Shown: in pieces, positions 46,769 through 58,587 of the stretch
Numbering within the stretch: position 1 is the first letter of the stretch
Layout: each line of letters starts with the position of its first letter
Origin: Symbiodinium kawagutii
Taxonomy: Eukaryota > Sar > Dinophyceae > Suessiales > Symbiodiniaceae
Length of the DNA stretch: 64,000 nt
NCBI GenBank assembly: GCA_009767595.1
Contig: VSDK01016260.1
Span: 486,585-550,584 of the forward strand
Direction of reading: 5' to 3'
Position numbers and translations under genes: made by a program
Notes under the pieces: model-generated
The model's database searches: none
Seen by the model: the letters and a program-made list of their open reading frames with translations, nothing else
Told to the model about the DNA's origin: nothing

Positions 46769-47669
46769 GTGAGGATGACAGGTCACATGGGGAGACACGC
46801 AGCCAGTGACAACTGCACATGGTGAAGTTGTGGCACAGATCTGGCGCTAGGGCATGGACAGCTGCAAAGCTACAGTTCCGACAGACTGCCATGTCCTTAA
46901 GACACCTGAAGCCGAAATGGACTCAAGTTGGATCAGCCTGACATGGAGGGGAGCGCATGGTTGCGCGGATTTGATGGCAAGTGTCAATCGGCCTCAAAGG
47001 GAAGCTTTGCACATGGCAAAGTGACAGGGGAAGATGCAGTGGCTTGTGCTGAAGGAGAGCCTGGTTGAAATCCTGTGCTTTTTTGTCGGCTCAAGGAGAT
47101 CTGAAACCCTTCAGCACCTCCCTCCATTTTGCATAAGTTTTCTCTCCATGTCGCGGTGGCTGAAATGCCTGATGCCCGAGCTTGGACACTTTCCGCATAT
47201 CAGCATCATCTGGTGCAGAAACTTTTTAAGCGATGTGTTTGAGCCCTTGTAGGGACAAAGATGCCACATGAAACCCACATGTCATACGATTGACAGTTGA
47301 GTGCCGGCATGTGCCGGCTGTCCACATGTTATTATTCACTTTTAGAACGAATTTCATATTCAAATCGAAGATCAGATTTTTTTCCTTGCAAAGCCCAGGA
47401 CTCGCAATGCTTTTCTTGCTCCTTGCCTTTCCAACCATCGAAGCTGCTGAGTGCCCTGCAGAAAGCAGCGAATGAAAAGAGCTTCGTTGCGACAAATGGC
47501 CAACAGCATATGATTAATTAGGATGATGTACTTTGCATGGTTGTTAGTTATATCCTGTGAAGTATGCATAGGAAAGTACTTTGAGGTTGATTAGCATAGG
47601 ATTAACTAGGATTAATCCTCATGTTTGAATGGTTTTTGTGTGTCGTTATGCTTAAGCCCAGTCAGCTTA

Positions 47670-48116
47670 GGCATTGCGAGACCAGCGGTGAAGATGATGC
47701 GCTGCTGAGCAAGGCAAGGGCAGTTTGGATTCTCTTGAGCCGGCTGTCGGCCAAGCTTTCACGTTGACAACTTGCAGGTGGAACTACTTCAAACTCACCT
47801 AGACTTGCAAAAGAAGCCTGTGGACTCCGTGGGCGTCAACTCTTCAAAGGAAGAAACCTCAAAATCTGCAAAGCAGCTGGAGGATTCACGTCCTTGCTTG
47901 CAATTCCTTGCAATTCCTTGCACTTGGTCGTGATGCAGCCGTGACATCGTTGACGCTGATCGGTGCAGGAGATTGTGGTGACCAAACTCCAAGAGAGTGT
48001 GACCCCCAGAGATTTCCAGCAGCACAGGAACGGTCCCACACTTGTTGTCGTTGCCTGCTTGGCATTGCTAGGTCGAAGTTCGACTGCTTTGCATGCGAGC
48101 ATTGCGTCATTGGCAA
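47670..48116 (+). CDS. Unrecognised three-exon helical protein segment
   Basis: Exon a (47670-47760, after CAGCTTAG): CETSGEDDALLSKARAVWIL then LSRLSAKLS. Exon b (from 47779, after CTTGCAG): VELLQTHLDLQKKPVDSVG then SKEETSKSAKQLEDSRPC. Exon c (47969 to about 48114, after GTGCAG): EIVVTKLQESVTPRDFQQH, then TLVVVACLALLGRSSTALHA. Exons a and b look like consecutive amphipathic helices, and c holds a hydrophobic helix of about 17 residues. Acceptors are clean; donors are probable. The function is not recognised. Confidence 0.4.
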
Positions 48117-49158
48117 GTGAACATTTGCCACTTAGCACTTGCAGCTTCACCTTGATTCACATTGGCCAAGACAAGTTGATATCAAGTTAATGCAAATTCA
48201 CAATTCATGAAACTTCCAAGTGTGTGTAAATTCCGGACCGCACTGATGGATGTTTATTCCTGTTGAAGTCGGTGCAAGGATGTCCTTCGTGGACCAGCTT
48301 CAATCGGCGACAACTCTCACTCAGAAATGGCCAGCTTGGTCAGCACCATGGCTTGGACCATGTTGTTCAAAACTCGAAGACTGAAATCAAACCTATCCTT
48401 TCCAAGCACCAGTCACCAAACTTCTCACAAAACCCCTGGTCTCTTGACGTCTCTGGGTCATCCACCGGCCATACAGAAGTCATATTGCCTCGGGTTGCGC
48501 ACACGAGAGCTGCCTCAGGAGCACTTCCCAACAAAGGAGCAAGGGCGTGTCCTCGGCATGGGCGGGTCCATCCTTTTGCTGCTCTTTTGCTACTGGATCA
48601 CAACCTTGAAGGCTTGCCATGGCTTGTCCTCACCCAGACTTTCATTTCAGATATCACTGTAAACTGATGTGAAGTGTTTTCGAAGATGTTGGGAGATGTT
48701 GGGAGCACCTTCGTCAGGAAGTACCCCCCATGATGCGCGAAACCCAGAAGGAGGGCCCGAAGGATCTGAGACCAATCAGCCTTGAAGAGCTGAAAAAGCA
48801 CTCGCACCAGGCAGGGCGGACGTCTCAGTGTAGCCAATTCAGTTCGAAATGCGAACGGGCCTAAGCAAGTCAGCAGTCAGCTCGAATGGTCTTAGTGCAG
48901 CCAGCAACTTGCTCCAGACACGGATGGGGGATGATGGGGGTAAGGAAGGTAGCGACTCAGGATTTCAGATGATTTCAGCTTGGGATGAGTGAATATAAGT
49001 GATTGGAAACAGGAGAGCGGTGAACGGAGAGATATAGAGAAACAGTACAGACATGTAAGGGAGTTTCTTCTGTCCTATTCTGTACTTAAATGAAGACTAA
49101 GACATGCCAAGACATGGGTCATTAGTAGACTTCGTGAGTTCATGCTGCGACGCTGAAG
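48117..49158. other. Region with weak coding signals
   Basis: Frames at 48263-48667 overlap in all three phases and one includes a hydrophobic stretch (GGSILLLLFCYWITTLKAC). None has reliable boundaries. The region may contain the first exon of the cytochrome b5 fusion gene. Confidence 0.3.
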
Positions 49159-52100
49159 GGGGACCTGTGGATGGCCGTGGATGGCTTGGTGGCCAATCTC
49201 ACGGATTTCGCTACGAGCCATCCGGGAGGGGTAGACCTGCTGTTGCAGCACGCAGGCTGAAGCACAACTTTTCTGAGAACATACTGTGCACACTTGAAGC
49301 ACAGCCAAGACATGCGAAGCATTTCCAAGGATATGATTGGCAAAGATTCGTAAAGATTCTACGTTTGAAGATTGTCATTCGTTTCTTACGTCTCTGCCTT
49401 GCGTCTCTTTCATCTCCGACCTTCGGTGTGTGTGAGCTTTTTGGAGGCACTGAAGCAGCGGAGCCGTTTCATGATGTGGGTCACTCCGAGTTTGCCTTGG
49501 AACAGAGCCTTGGGCCAAGGGGATGAAATGAAATGAAATGACATGAAGAATCATAAGAGAGTTTCGAGTCTCAGAGAGGCAGAAAACCAGGAACCTGCGA
49601 CAGGATGCGATGGGAGGTTTGTCCCCAAAAGCTGGACAGCATTAGACAACTAAACTCAGAGAAGCGCTGCCGTTCCAGAGTCAACGATGCAAGTGCGCTG
49701 CACATGTACAGCCACTCAAACTTTGATGTTCAGCGGGCCAGAATGGGCAGATGTGAGAGAGAGATGATGACATGTTTCTCATTGAAGTTTAGTGGGAGAT
49801 GCAATCACAGAAGGAGGGTCCTGCTGCTATTTGCATTAAGGATTCAGAAACGTGCGGTGGGTATCCTCGAGAATGTGCAAGCCAAGGGGGCCATTGCCGT
49901 TGAAAAGGACACGGTGTCTGAGCCCGCCCTATGCTCTTGGATTTCCAATCACAACTTCCGTGAAAAGATAGTACGATGGTTGCGTAGGTGCTATGTTTTT
50001 TTGGTGCAGAGTTTTTCCAGATCTTTGCCTCCAAGTCTCGCTACTTCCCAGTTGCAAATAATTGGCAGAATTTGAAAAGCTTGGCCTTGCCTGCCTTGAC
50101 AAAAGCCACATTGCCATGCGGTAGCGAGGTAATGAGTCGAATCTTCACCAAAGAGGATCCATACAATGTCCAAACCTCAGCTTGCGTCAAGATGTTGTGA
50201 AAAAAATTGGCGCGCCACCTTGAACTCTTCCCGCAGGTTCACAAAGTCCTTGGCTTTACGGTCTTGTCCATGTATTTGTACCGAATCTTCGTGTGGTGCT
50301 GCCGGGCTCCCCAGATGAAAGCATCCTGTGACCATGCCCACACCGAGTTCACAGAGAGGTTCTTGGGTTCGAAGCTTCCCAGGCCAATTGGCACCACCAA
50401 ACTCTGACTACGCGGGCTTCAAGCCCGATATGTGGGCATTAGTGCCACGTTTGCACTGTTGCGACGCAGGTTTCCATGGTTTTCCTTGTGCAATTTCAGC
50501 ATTGGTGACTGCTGTTGAGGCGAGCATCCTCACTGTTGAAGGCCTACAGGTTTCCTCCTTTATCTTCACTGTGCCGCAGAACCGCCCGCTCTCTGGACCA
50601 ATGATTTGGCAAGAATGGTGTCTTGGCACCGCTGTCCCCTACGCAGATCCGAAACCGATTGGAGGTATGTCTTGGATTGTCCTGGTTACATTTGGCCACA
50701 CCATGGGGGCACCCCTTGTTTGAGGGAGCGACTCCCACATTCTACATAGATGATCGGTAATGTTTGATTTCATCCGTGCACATTCAAAACATCAACAAAT
50801 GGCGTGTGAAGCTTCAAAATTGCGGCCTGTGGGACACTGTGCATCTAGGCAGCCATCTGTGACATGTAAGTGGCGTTGACTTTGTCCTGGCTCAAAGCTT
50901 GCGTTCAACAATGTCACGGTCACCCGAAGCTGCGCCACAGCTGTGCAATGTTCGATGAACCCAGGGCTGATTCAATATGCCGCTGCTGAGAACAGAGAGT
51001 CCTCGCCTCAAAGCTTTGCCACCATGCCCGCCTGACAAGTTGGAAGATGTCGACGCGTCGGATTGGGCCGGCTGGATTTTAACCCAAGATAGCAAGAAAC
51101 AGCACCGAGAAAATCAAGCTGAGCGACGACGAAAGCTGGTGCATGTGGCTATGGAGCAGAGCCAGCTGCAGGGTCGCTTGGCTGATCTTGCTGAAAACGA
51201 GAAGCTGCGTGGCCGAGCCTTGGACTTTGCAGAAAGCTGTTTGATGAGTTTGGCTCTGTGTCTTCGTTTTGGGAATCCCGACTTTGCCGAGACATTCGGT
51301 TGGGTTCAGCGGACAGACTATGCTGCCATGGTCGCTTTGCCCTGCCGAGCAGTGGACGCTGCTGTAGATTTGTGGCGTCGTGGTGTGCATGCCACCGGCG
51401 CCAGCACTGCTAGGCAGCGCAGTGTCCGGCAATGTGAACTGCGAGCTTGGAACTTAGGAAGAGATGGAGGAGCCCCAGAGACTGAACAAGTTCTGGAGCT
51501 GCTGCGTGAGACAGAAGAGGCGGTGAAGCGCGAGCAGTTTACCTCTGCAGCAAGCATGAAGGCCTTGATGAGGCATCGTGCTAGCAGAGCCAACCAGCCT
51601 GGAGAGATTCTTGTCCGACAGGCATATGAGAAGCTCATTGTTGGTCAACAGCATTCGCTGTGGGACCTTTGGCGTAAGCGCGCCTTTGTAGTTCAAGCCG
51701 GGCTGGCAGGTGGTGGTTTCTGACCGCTCAGGGATGCTTTAAGAGGGGTTCGTGGCTGCTGTGGCCCTGACATGGACAATGAACATGAAGCTTGGGCTTT
51801 AGCAGTCGATATGATCACCATCACTCCATTCACACAGAGTTCTGGCCCTGTATGGCAGGTGGGAGATTATGCAGCATTTCTGCGACAAAAGCAGCTTAAG
51901 CGTTGCTTCCCTCGAGCGGTGCAGCTGTCCAAGACAGGCACCCTCCGACCGAAAGGAAGGCCACCGAGCAATGCTCCCGGTGCCCCGACGCCGGACCTCA
52001 CTGGTTTAATTTGAAAAGTGCCGTCGAATTGTTTAGTGCTGAACAGCACAGAGACAAGCAGAGAAAAGCAGAGAAAAGCAGAGAATCTGGCTTCTCTCTT

Positions 52101-54744
52101 AGAGAACTCTTCTTGGGCTCTTTTTTGATTGTTGTGGTATTTTGGCCATGGCAGTCCTGTAGTGTTTGGTCAATCCTCTACACTTGTTTCACCCTGAGCT
52201 ATACCTCCGATTAAAAAGCCTTGAGCTGATTTGGCCGGACGGTCTCTAAGCATTGAGGAGCCGTTGGAGATGGGTGTCACTTTTTGTCGTCATCCAGCCC
52301 AACTGCCACGCACCCACACACACACACACATATAGATAGGTAGGTAGATAGATAGATAGGTAGATAGATGGATGCAAATGTACATATGCACATAATATAA
52401 GGTAAGAAACGTCGGTTTCTTAGAATTTGTTGTCAACATGTGGCAGTGGTTGTGGTTGTTGTTGTTGTTGCTGCTGCTGCTGCCGCTGCCGACTGTCAGC
52501 ACAACTTGAAGCCTGGTGCAATTCCACGCATCCTGAGGCGGGCCCACAATCTGATCTTTGTCAGTCGCTTGACCATTTGCTTCCTTGGTGCTTGGATGGT
52601 GAACCGCTACAACGGCATGATGGGCTGGCCATCCTGGACACAGATGACGGTGAATCAGCCGCTCGCATTGAACACGGTTGCAATGCTTCCAAGATGTCCC
52701 AACAAGTGACTGCATGACTCCCCTATTCTCACAGATGGTCAATGGTATCTATATGATGTATCATGGATTTTGACATCAAATCTTCTTGACTTGAGGATTG
52801 GTATCATTTCTCATGTGGCTATGGGTCAAAACCCTGTACCCCTGGTTCCCCATCATTAACCAGGCTGTTTTCCCTATTATTGGTGGTTAGTATTCACCAT
52901 TTTTGATGATTGATATTGATCCATACCCCTAGTGTTGGTATGTCCGCTACTATTTTTGGTTATCACCCCCTACTGGGTCAATGGGGTTTCTTGTCTCGTC
53001 CACCCTGAAGTTGTCTCATGCCGGTGTGCCATGGGGAAGAGTGTCAACAAGTGATATGTTGCTTAAATTTCTTTTTTTAGATAAGTATGCGGGGTAAGAA
53101 ACAACGCCCGCTTGTACTATTAAAAATTAATCAGCCAGTTAACCATTGGTTGTATCATATCTTCTATGACTATTTGGATGTGCAGTTCGCAGATCGGATC
53201 CGGCCCTCCCAGGCTGTCAGTCTTTGCCCAGATGCGGCTGGCAGATTTAGCCACCGCCTGGCTTCGTGATGACACCCACGAGACGCTGGTGAGCACAATG
53301 CCGTATTGGGAGCACTGCCCGTGCCCTGCATGCACAAAATCAAATCAATTGAACATCACATGGTTCACATAACACATCACATAACATACATAACATCCAT
53401 ACATTCAATAGAAATAAGACATTTCATATCATTTCATATCATTTCAAATATCATTTCATAACATCAACGATTTGAAGGTCACATCCCTTCTCCGCCCTGG
53501 GAGTCGGTGCAGGAAATGGGTGGAGTCCATGTTCCGAACCTGGTATTCGATGTCGCAAATCTACACCACGATCGTGATCATCATCGGCGGACCCGGGATG
53601 GATTTATATTTTGTGCCTTGGTTCTGCCTCTTCGTGTTCAATTTCAGTCGAGTTTCAGTCGAGTGTTTCAAAGAAAAAGAGTTTCTGACTCCTGCCGACA
53701 ACTTGTTCTCATCGGTTTTGCAATTGCACATTGAGGTGATGATTCTTCCTTACCAGCTCTATTCTGTTTTGATGACCTTTGTCCGAAAAGGCCTCGGCTT
53801 CACAGATTCAGATGTCTTGTCCTAAGCTCTTTTGTGGGCTGAGAGTTTTCAGCCATGGGAAGATGCTGGCAGTGCCGAACGCGCAGGTGTGATTTCCTCG
53901 CGGACTTGTCATGTGACCTACTTTTGGAGTCTGTGGCAAAGTTGGATCTGCGGCTTCATGATGCAGAGCTTCCGGGTCTTCGTGCAAGTCCAGGCTGGAG
54001 AAATGGCTGGCGGTCAAATGTTGCCAACTTCCAATGTGACCCATGTCGAAATCCAAAATCTGAAGTTCCGAAGTACCAAGTTCTAACTCCCAAGGCGTTT
54101 TCGATCCTTTGCTATTGCACTCGAACCTTGGCAGCAGTTCCTATACTCAGTAGAAAAAGAAGTGTTTGCATTTATTTCAATTTTTTTCTTATGATTTCTC
54201 AATGATTTCTTGTGATTTGGTCCGAATTTGGGAGGAAACCTTGAGATCCGCCCTGCCGAGGAGTTTATGGATTGAACAAGTATGTCCTGTGGATCGGGGC
54301 CTGCACCACTGTAGCTTCCAGGAAGTTTAGAGAGCTACATCATCTCATGACCTTGTGCGACTTTTTGCATCCTGGTCCATTTTTGTGCTTTTATCATCTT
54401 TTATCCAATTCTTATGTGCTCTTGACTCCCATTTTGACAATGTCAATGGCCACCAACTAGATGGTCACTCATGACTAGTTGAACCATGAATCTCCGCCTT
54501 TGCTGACTTCCTTTCCCTGGTCGTGAGCATCCAAGTCATGTCCCATGACCAAGCAACTCGGCTAAGTTGCAACTGGTCATGATCAAGAACTGGCCGATCC
54601 GTGACTTGGCTGCACAAGCCGTGACATGAAACCGAGCCAAGCGGAAGGTTTCCATGGCATCTCCTCACTTTTTGTGACTGGACATTGCAAAATGAAATCG
54701 CATAGATAGATAGACAAGTCTCTCGAGAGGGCGCAGGCAAAAAA

Positions 54745-54830
<86 letters not shown>

Positions 54831-57800
54831 TATGTCGAGGCAAATGTGTGTGTATACTATTTTCAATGTTCTTATACCTTATAATTGTCACTCTTTTTAC
54901 ATTATCATTGTGTGTGTTGATGCGGTGGGTACGCATTGCCGTTCCTACCATTGCTCACTGCACTCAGATTCAGAGCAAGATGTGCTCGAGTTTCCGATGT
55001 TCTCCATGACGATCCTCGTGTGGGTGATTCTGGGCTTCGGCCTCAAGTTCTTCAGCTCAGTGCCTTTGTTCGATTCCCGACATGCTCGGTATGTCGAGGC
55101 AGGGACTGAACGCTGCGAGGGAACTCGGAAACTTCCTTGAGCATCCTTGAATCTGTAATGGCTACCCAGGATTAATAAACCCTAGGTTTATTAATTGGGG
55201 GTATCCCCTAAAAGCCTTGGTTTTCCATTACAATGAGAACCCCCCTAGTTAATCAACCAGGGGTTTTTTAATCCTGGGTAGCCATTACTTTAGACTTTGT
55301 ATGCAGTCACTTTGCCAGCCACATCTAATCACGTCGACGTAGACTTGAATCTTGGCTTGTGAGACTTTTGGCAATGACTTTGGCTCAGGCACGCCCCAAG
55401 CGAGTAATCCTAAGAAGCAAAGAGAAAGTCAGCGCCAATCTGTACCACCTGAAGTTCGACTTCCCATGGTGCCTTGCCAACGTATGAGAAGGAAGGCCTA
55501 CACACTTCAACATGGAGAATATATTTTCCATTTTTTCATATACGTAAACCCACAGCTATCCAGATGTTGTATAGGGTGGTCTTTCGTCTCACGTGTTCAC
55601 GCATATAGGCAAACAACACACATATTGAATATTTAATTTAGTTTAAGATATGGCTGTGCAAGCAGTAGCATCAATAACCACGAACGAACAACCTGCACAT
55701 ACGGATATATATATATATATGCTTTGAAAATACATACCCACATATGCAAATGTGTAGGCCTATCTGGCCACACACACACACGATCACCGACGTTAATCAA
55801 ACCTACTCGCAATTAGTCACGCGCACAAAACATAGACACACATAAATGTGTATATCTACTCATCTATCTACCTATCTCCATCACCCATACTATGATCTCT
55901 TGTTTATTGCGCATACTAGAAATGTAAGAAATTGTATGTACAGACATGTCGTGTGACTGCATGATCTTTGCCCATGCTTTACTAGGCTCTAGTCTCGTGC
56001 GCCCATCCGAAGCCTGTGTGCAAGCGCAGGTTCTTCCGCTGGCAAGGTTACAGCAGTGGCTTGCAGCCGGGCCAACATGTGAAAATCCTTTGCCTCAATG
56101 CATCTCAGGCGTGTGACACGGTAGGGATTTGAAGGGCTCATTTTTCTCAGCATGAAGAGACTCAGGGGAAGAGCAAGTGGAACGGCCATGCCAATCTGGA
56201 AGAGTCCAGGGACTACCTCAGCAGATCCTACACGAAACTCGGCGGAAAAAAGATATCACAACACGTTCAGAACTTCAGCTGTCAGCGTTGAGGCCTATCA
56301 ACTCTTCAAAGGATTCTACGGTGGATTTCATTGCAGCTTGGATCACATAGCTGTACATGCTGTACTTTGAATTCATGACCTATCACATCCTATCACCAGA
56401 AATGACTACGTGTGTTGATGAAACACCATGGGACGTCACCTGAGTAGGTGAAGTTATATCCTAAAGATGCGGCAGCCGGTTTTGGAGATGGCGGTCGCGG
56501 AAGCACCAAGTTATGCCTGGAAGTCCAAGAAGGAAGGGCCCACATTCCCAGAGATGCACGAAGCGTGAGTTTTTTTCAATCGGCAGAGATAGTGATGAGA
56601 TCGTGATATGTGATATGTGATATCTATGTATTTCTTTTTGGAGATATGGATAAATGATTAGATAATATGCATATGCGTGTATGTGATCGTGAGTTCAGTG
56701 TATTCGTGCATTCTTGTGCACTGTGCGATTGTTGTTGCAAGATGTTGCACGTGTCTGTTCTGAAGGAGAAGAAGTTTGGCTATCCGGGCCTCATGGCAGC
56801 AAGGTCTACCGCGGCAACGGGAACTTCGTCGTTGATGGCAAGCTGGTCAAAGCTTCCACCATTTGTGCTGCTTGGCCTGGGGACATATTTTTGCAGATTT
56901 TTCTGGGCCTTAGAAATCCTGAGAATGCCAATATGGATGCCTTCTGCTGAGCCTTTTGTAGAACTTGAATCTTCCTGAGGCCTTGGCTGGAGGCTCCGGC
57001 ATTACGCCTGTCCTGTCATTGCTTCGACAATGCCGAGAAGAATGTCGCTCAAGCTTTGTGAAGCCGAACGCCAAAGCTGACGTCATCAAGGAGTTCTCTA
57101 TCATCCATGCAATGCGCAGCATGGACGAAAGGCCGCTTCCTGGGGGCTAGAGGATAACTGGATATAACTGGGTTATGCCTACTTGAATACTCACTTACAC
57201 GCACAGAATCACATACGACATATGTGCATGCAACGAAACAATATGCACGGAGACATGTGCATACTACAAACCTACTCATGGAGGATTCATGCATGCATAC
57301 ATCATCATACATCCGCTCATGCACACTCCACACATGCACGCACACATTCACACAGTGCAGGGATCATGTGACCCGTTTGTGTTCATCTCGGCCTAGGGTT
57401 TTTGTTGCCCAGGCTGGAGACATCGTGGTACAATCCATTGACCGAGACCGGCTTGGCACCACACTGCACAGTCACGCACCTGGCAACGGGTCAGCCAGAA
57501 CAAACGTTGAAAAGGTCAATGTCACACCGGGAAGGCAGGGAAGGGAGGGAAGGGGATGGGAATAGGGCAGAAGGAAGAAATATGAAAAGAAGATAAGAGA
57601 TGAATAATTTCAATTTTAAGAGATGTGATGAGATGTCATGAGATGTCGCGGCGATGTCACGAGGGAAGACTTGGGATTCGAAGCGAAGTGGGCTTCAGGG
57701 CCGTTTGGGCCTTGCCCGAGGTATGGCGTACAACTACGGCAAGCTCACCAAGGATGTCATCGCGGAAATTTTCCCTCCAGCCGCAGAAGCTTAGCGACAA

Positions 57801-57987
57801 AGCTCTCTTGGCCTTTCATTTCATTTCACTCCATGTTATTCCTACATGTGAACAACTTCACAACGTTGCCATTTCCACTGAGGACGATTTGGTGGTCATT
57901 TTGTGCGGTCCAAAGGGATTTGTAGATGACGTGTGCCAGCCCTTGCTGCGAGAGTTGAAATATACCAATGTCCTCACCATGTGGTGA
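49159..57987 (+). CDS. Cytochrome b5 / multi-pass membrane / cytochrome b5 reductase fusion protein
   Basis: Exons that join in phase: 49159-49255 and 49447 to about 49512 make a b5 domain (LWMAVDGLVANLTDF, HPGG, then GTEAAEPFHDVGHS, giving both heme histidines). Linker exons are 49841-49970 and 50021-50128. Membrane exons include 50236 on (VHKVLGFTVLSMYLYRIFVW), 50470-50636 (SSFIFTVPQNRPLSG), 52500 on (LIFVSRLTICFLGAWMVNRY), 53232-53288, 53467 on (SQIYTTIVIIIGG), about 54268 (NKYVLWIGA) and about 54970-55090. The reductase part is 55986-56120 (GLQPGQHVKI), 56166 on (SRSYTKL, FAD-binding R-x-Y-T), about 56480-56564, to 56845 (WLSGPHGSKVYRGNG), 56980 on (LAGGSGITPVLSLLR), 57413-57489, 57664-57788 and 57883-57987 (ILCGPKGFVDD, NAD site, stop TGA). 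Electrons should pass from NAD(P)H via FAD to b5 heme at a membrane. The acceptor is unknown. The 5' exon is not located and some middle boundaries are unsure. Confidence 0.75.
49256..49446 (+). other. GC-AG intron inside the cytochrome b5 domain
   Basis: The exon ends CACGCAG and the intron begins GCTGAAGC and ends TTTGGAG. Joining gives QHAGTEAAEPFHDVGHS, exactly the b5 core between the two heme histidines. The reading frame and domain leave no alternative GT donor nearby. Confidence 0.7.
50977..52014 (+). CDS. Intronless reading frame nested in an intron of the b5 fusion gene, with one in-frame TGA
   Basis: From ATG 50977 a 248-codon frame runs to TGA at 51721-51723. The same frame continues without any other stop for 96 more codons to TGA 52012-52014. 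Both halves look protein-like: charged helices in the first (HRENQAERRRKLVHVAMEQS; ADLAENEKLRGRALDFAESC; REILVRQ-like AYEKLIVGQ), and WALAVDMITITPF, WQVGDYAAFLRQKQLKRCF and a basic/proline-rich end in the second. The join reads AGLAGGGF, stop, PLRDALRG. It lies between b5-gene exons ending near 50636 and starting at 52500. No intron is apparent, in contrast to its host, suggesting a retroposed copy. The TGA could be a nonsense mutation, a sequencing error, readthrough or recoding. Family not recognised. Confidence 0.55.
52313..52378. repeat. (CA)n then (GATA)-type microsatellite
   Basis: CACACACACA followed by TAGATAGGTAGGTAGATAGA, in an intron of the b5 fusion gene. Confidence 0.85.
52820..52926 (+). 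mobile_element. MITE-like element, TATGGGTCAA family, copy 4
   Basis: It begins TATGGGTCAAAACCCTGTAC and ends ATTGATATTGATCCATA. The internal CCTGGTTCCCCATCATTAACC and GTTTTCCCTATTATTGG words are shared with copies 1, 2 and 5. It lies in an intron of the b5 fusion gene. Confidence 0.65.
54748..54830. repeat. (GATA)n microsatellite, about 20 units
   Basis: Perfect GATA repeats following a poly-A stretch; intronic. Confidence 0.97.
55155..55288. mobile_element. 134-bp MITE-like element with about 48-bp terminal inverted repeats
   Basis: The left end GTAATGGCTACCCAGGATTA continues AATAAACCC...GGGGG. The right end, ...ATCCTGGGTAGCCATTAC, is its reverse complement over about 48 bases with a few mismatches. 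About 36 bases separate the arms. It sits in an intron of the b5 fusion gene and is unrelated in sequence to the TATGGGTCAA family. Confidence 0.8.
55300..55985. other. Long intron with simple repeats
   Basis: Intron between the membrane part and the FAD domain of the b5 fusion gene. It has CA, TA and CATA words and no supported exon. Confidence 0.45.
57180..57365. repeat. CA/CATA/CATG-rich intronic low-complexity tract
   Basis: Degenerate ACATATG, ATGCATGCATAC and CACACA words between NAD-domain exons. Confidence 0.6.
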
Positions 57988-58375
57988 TCTCGCAGCCGGG
58001 CACCATGTGGTGAGCTCTCCCTTGCGCGAGATTTTCAGAAAGACTTTTGCTTGAAAAGCCGTGGCCGTGCTTTGCTTCGCAAGAGAAGCCTCCCACTTTT
58101 TTCAAGTGCAACGGTGCAGCATGATGGATTGCAAAGATCGTTGAAATAGTTGAGACATGCTGATGCGACATGCAACCACGTTGAGGCTTTGGTTGAAGTG
58201 CTTGGCCAAGCGACGTAGGCTTCTATTGCTCAGTTTGGGATTTGCTCTTAGCCTCACAGTGTCACAGTCGGCCCTTGTGGCAGAGGGTACGCGGGCCTGT
58301 CACAAGCCCCCCCCGCATCTCAGGCCACTAGACTTGTCAAGCATTTTGTGAGCAATGGCAAAGCTATCTTCTGTC

Positions 58376-58587
58376 AGATCCTCAAGGGAACCTTCAGCAA
58401 CAGAAGTCCAGGGAAGATATGGGAAGGTAGTGAAGCCAGATGAAGTCAGTGCACCATATCCTGGTCAGGTTGATCAACCTCTTCTAGCTGCCATTGGTCA
58501 CCAGGCCTTTCTGAAACTATCTGATGAGTCTTGTTTGCTGCAATTTCCCAGTTCACATGTTTTGGCATCAAAGCCTTTGCTGATGCA
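58376..58587 (+). CDS. Exon candidate downstream of the b5 gene, unrecognised
   Basis: The frame reads SATEVQGRYGKVVKPDEVSA, PYPGQVDQPLLAAIGHQAFL and FPSSHVLASKPLLMQ, followed by a GTGATT donor. The overlapping frame upstream (ATRLVKHFVSNGKAIFCQIL) is also open, so one of the two or a splice between them may be real. It begins only about 350 bp after the preceding stop. No family recognised. Confidence 0.35.

Noticed and set aside
57625-57987. Single 120-residue frame as a separate gene
   Set aside because: Phase analysis shows that only its last 35 codons (57883-57987) are coding, as the final exon of the b5 fusion gene; the start of the frame overlaps the previous exon in the wrong phase.
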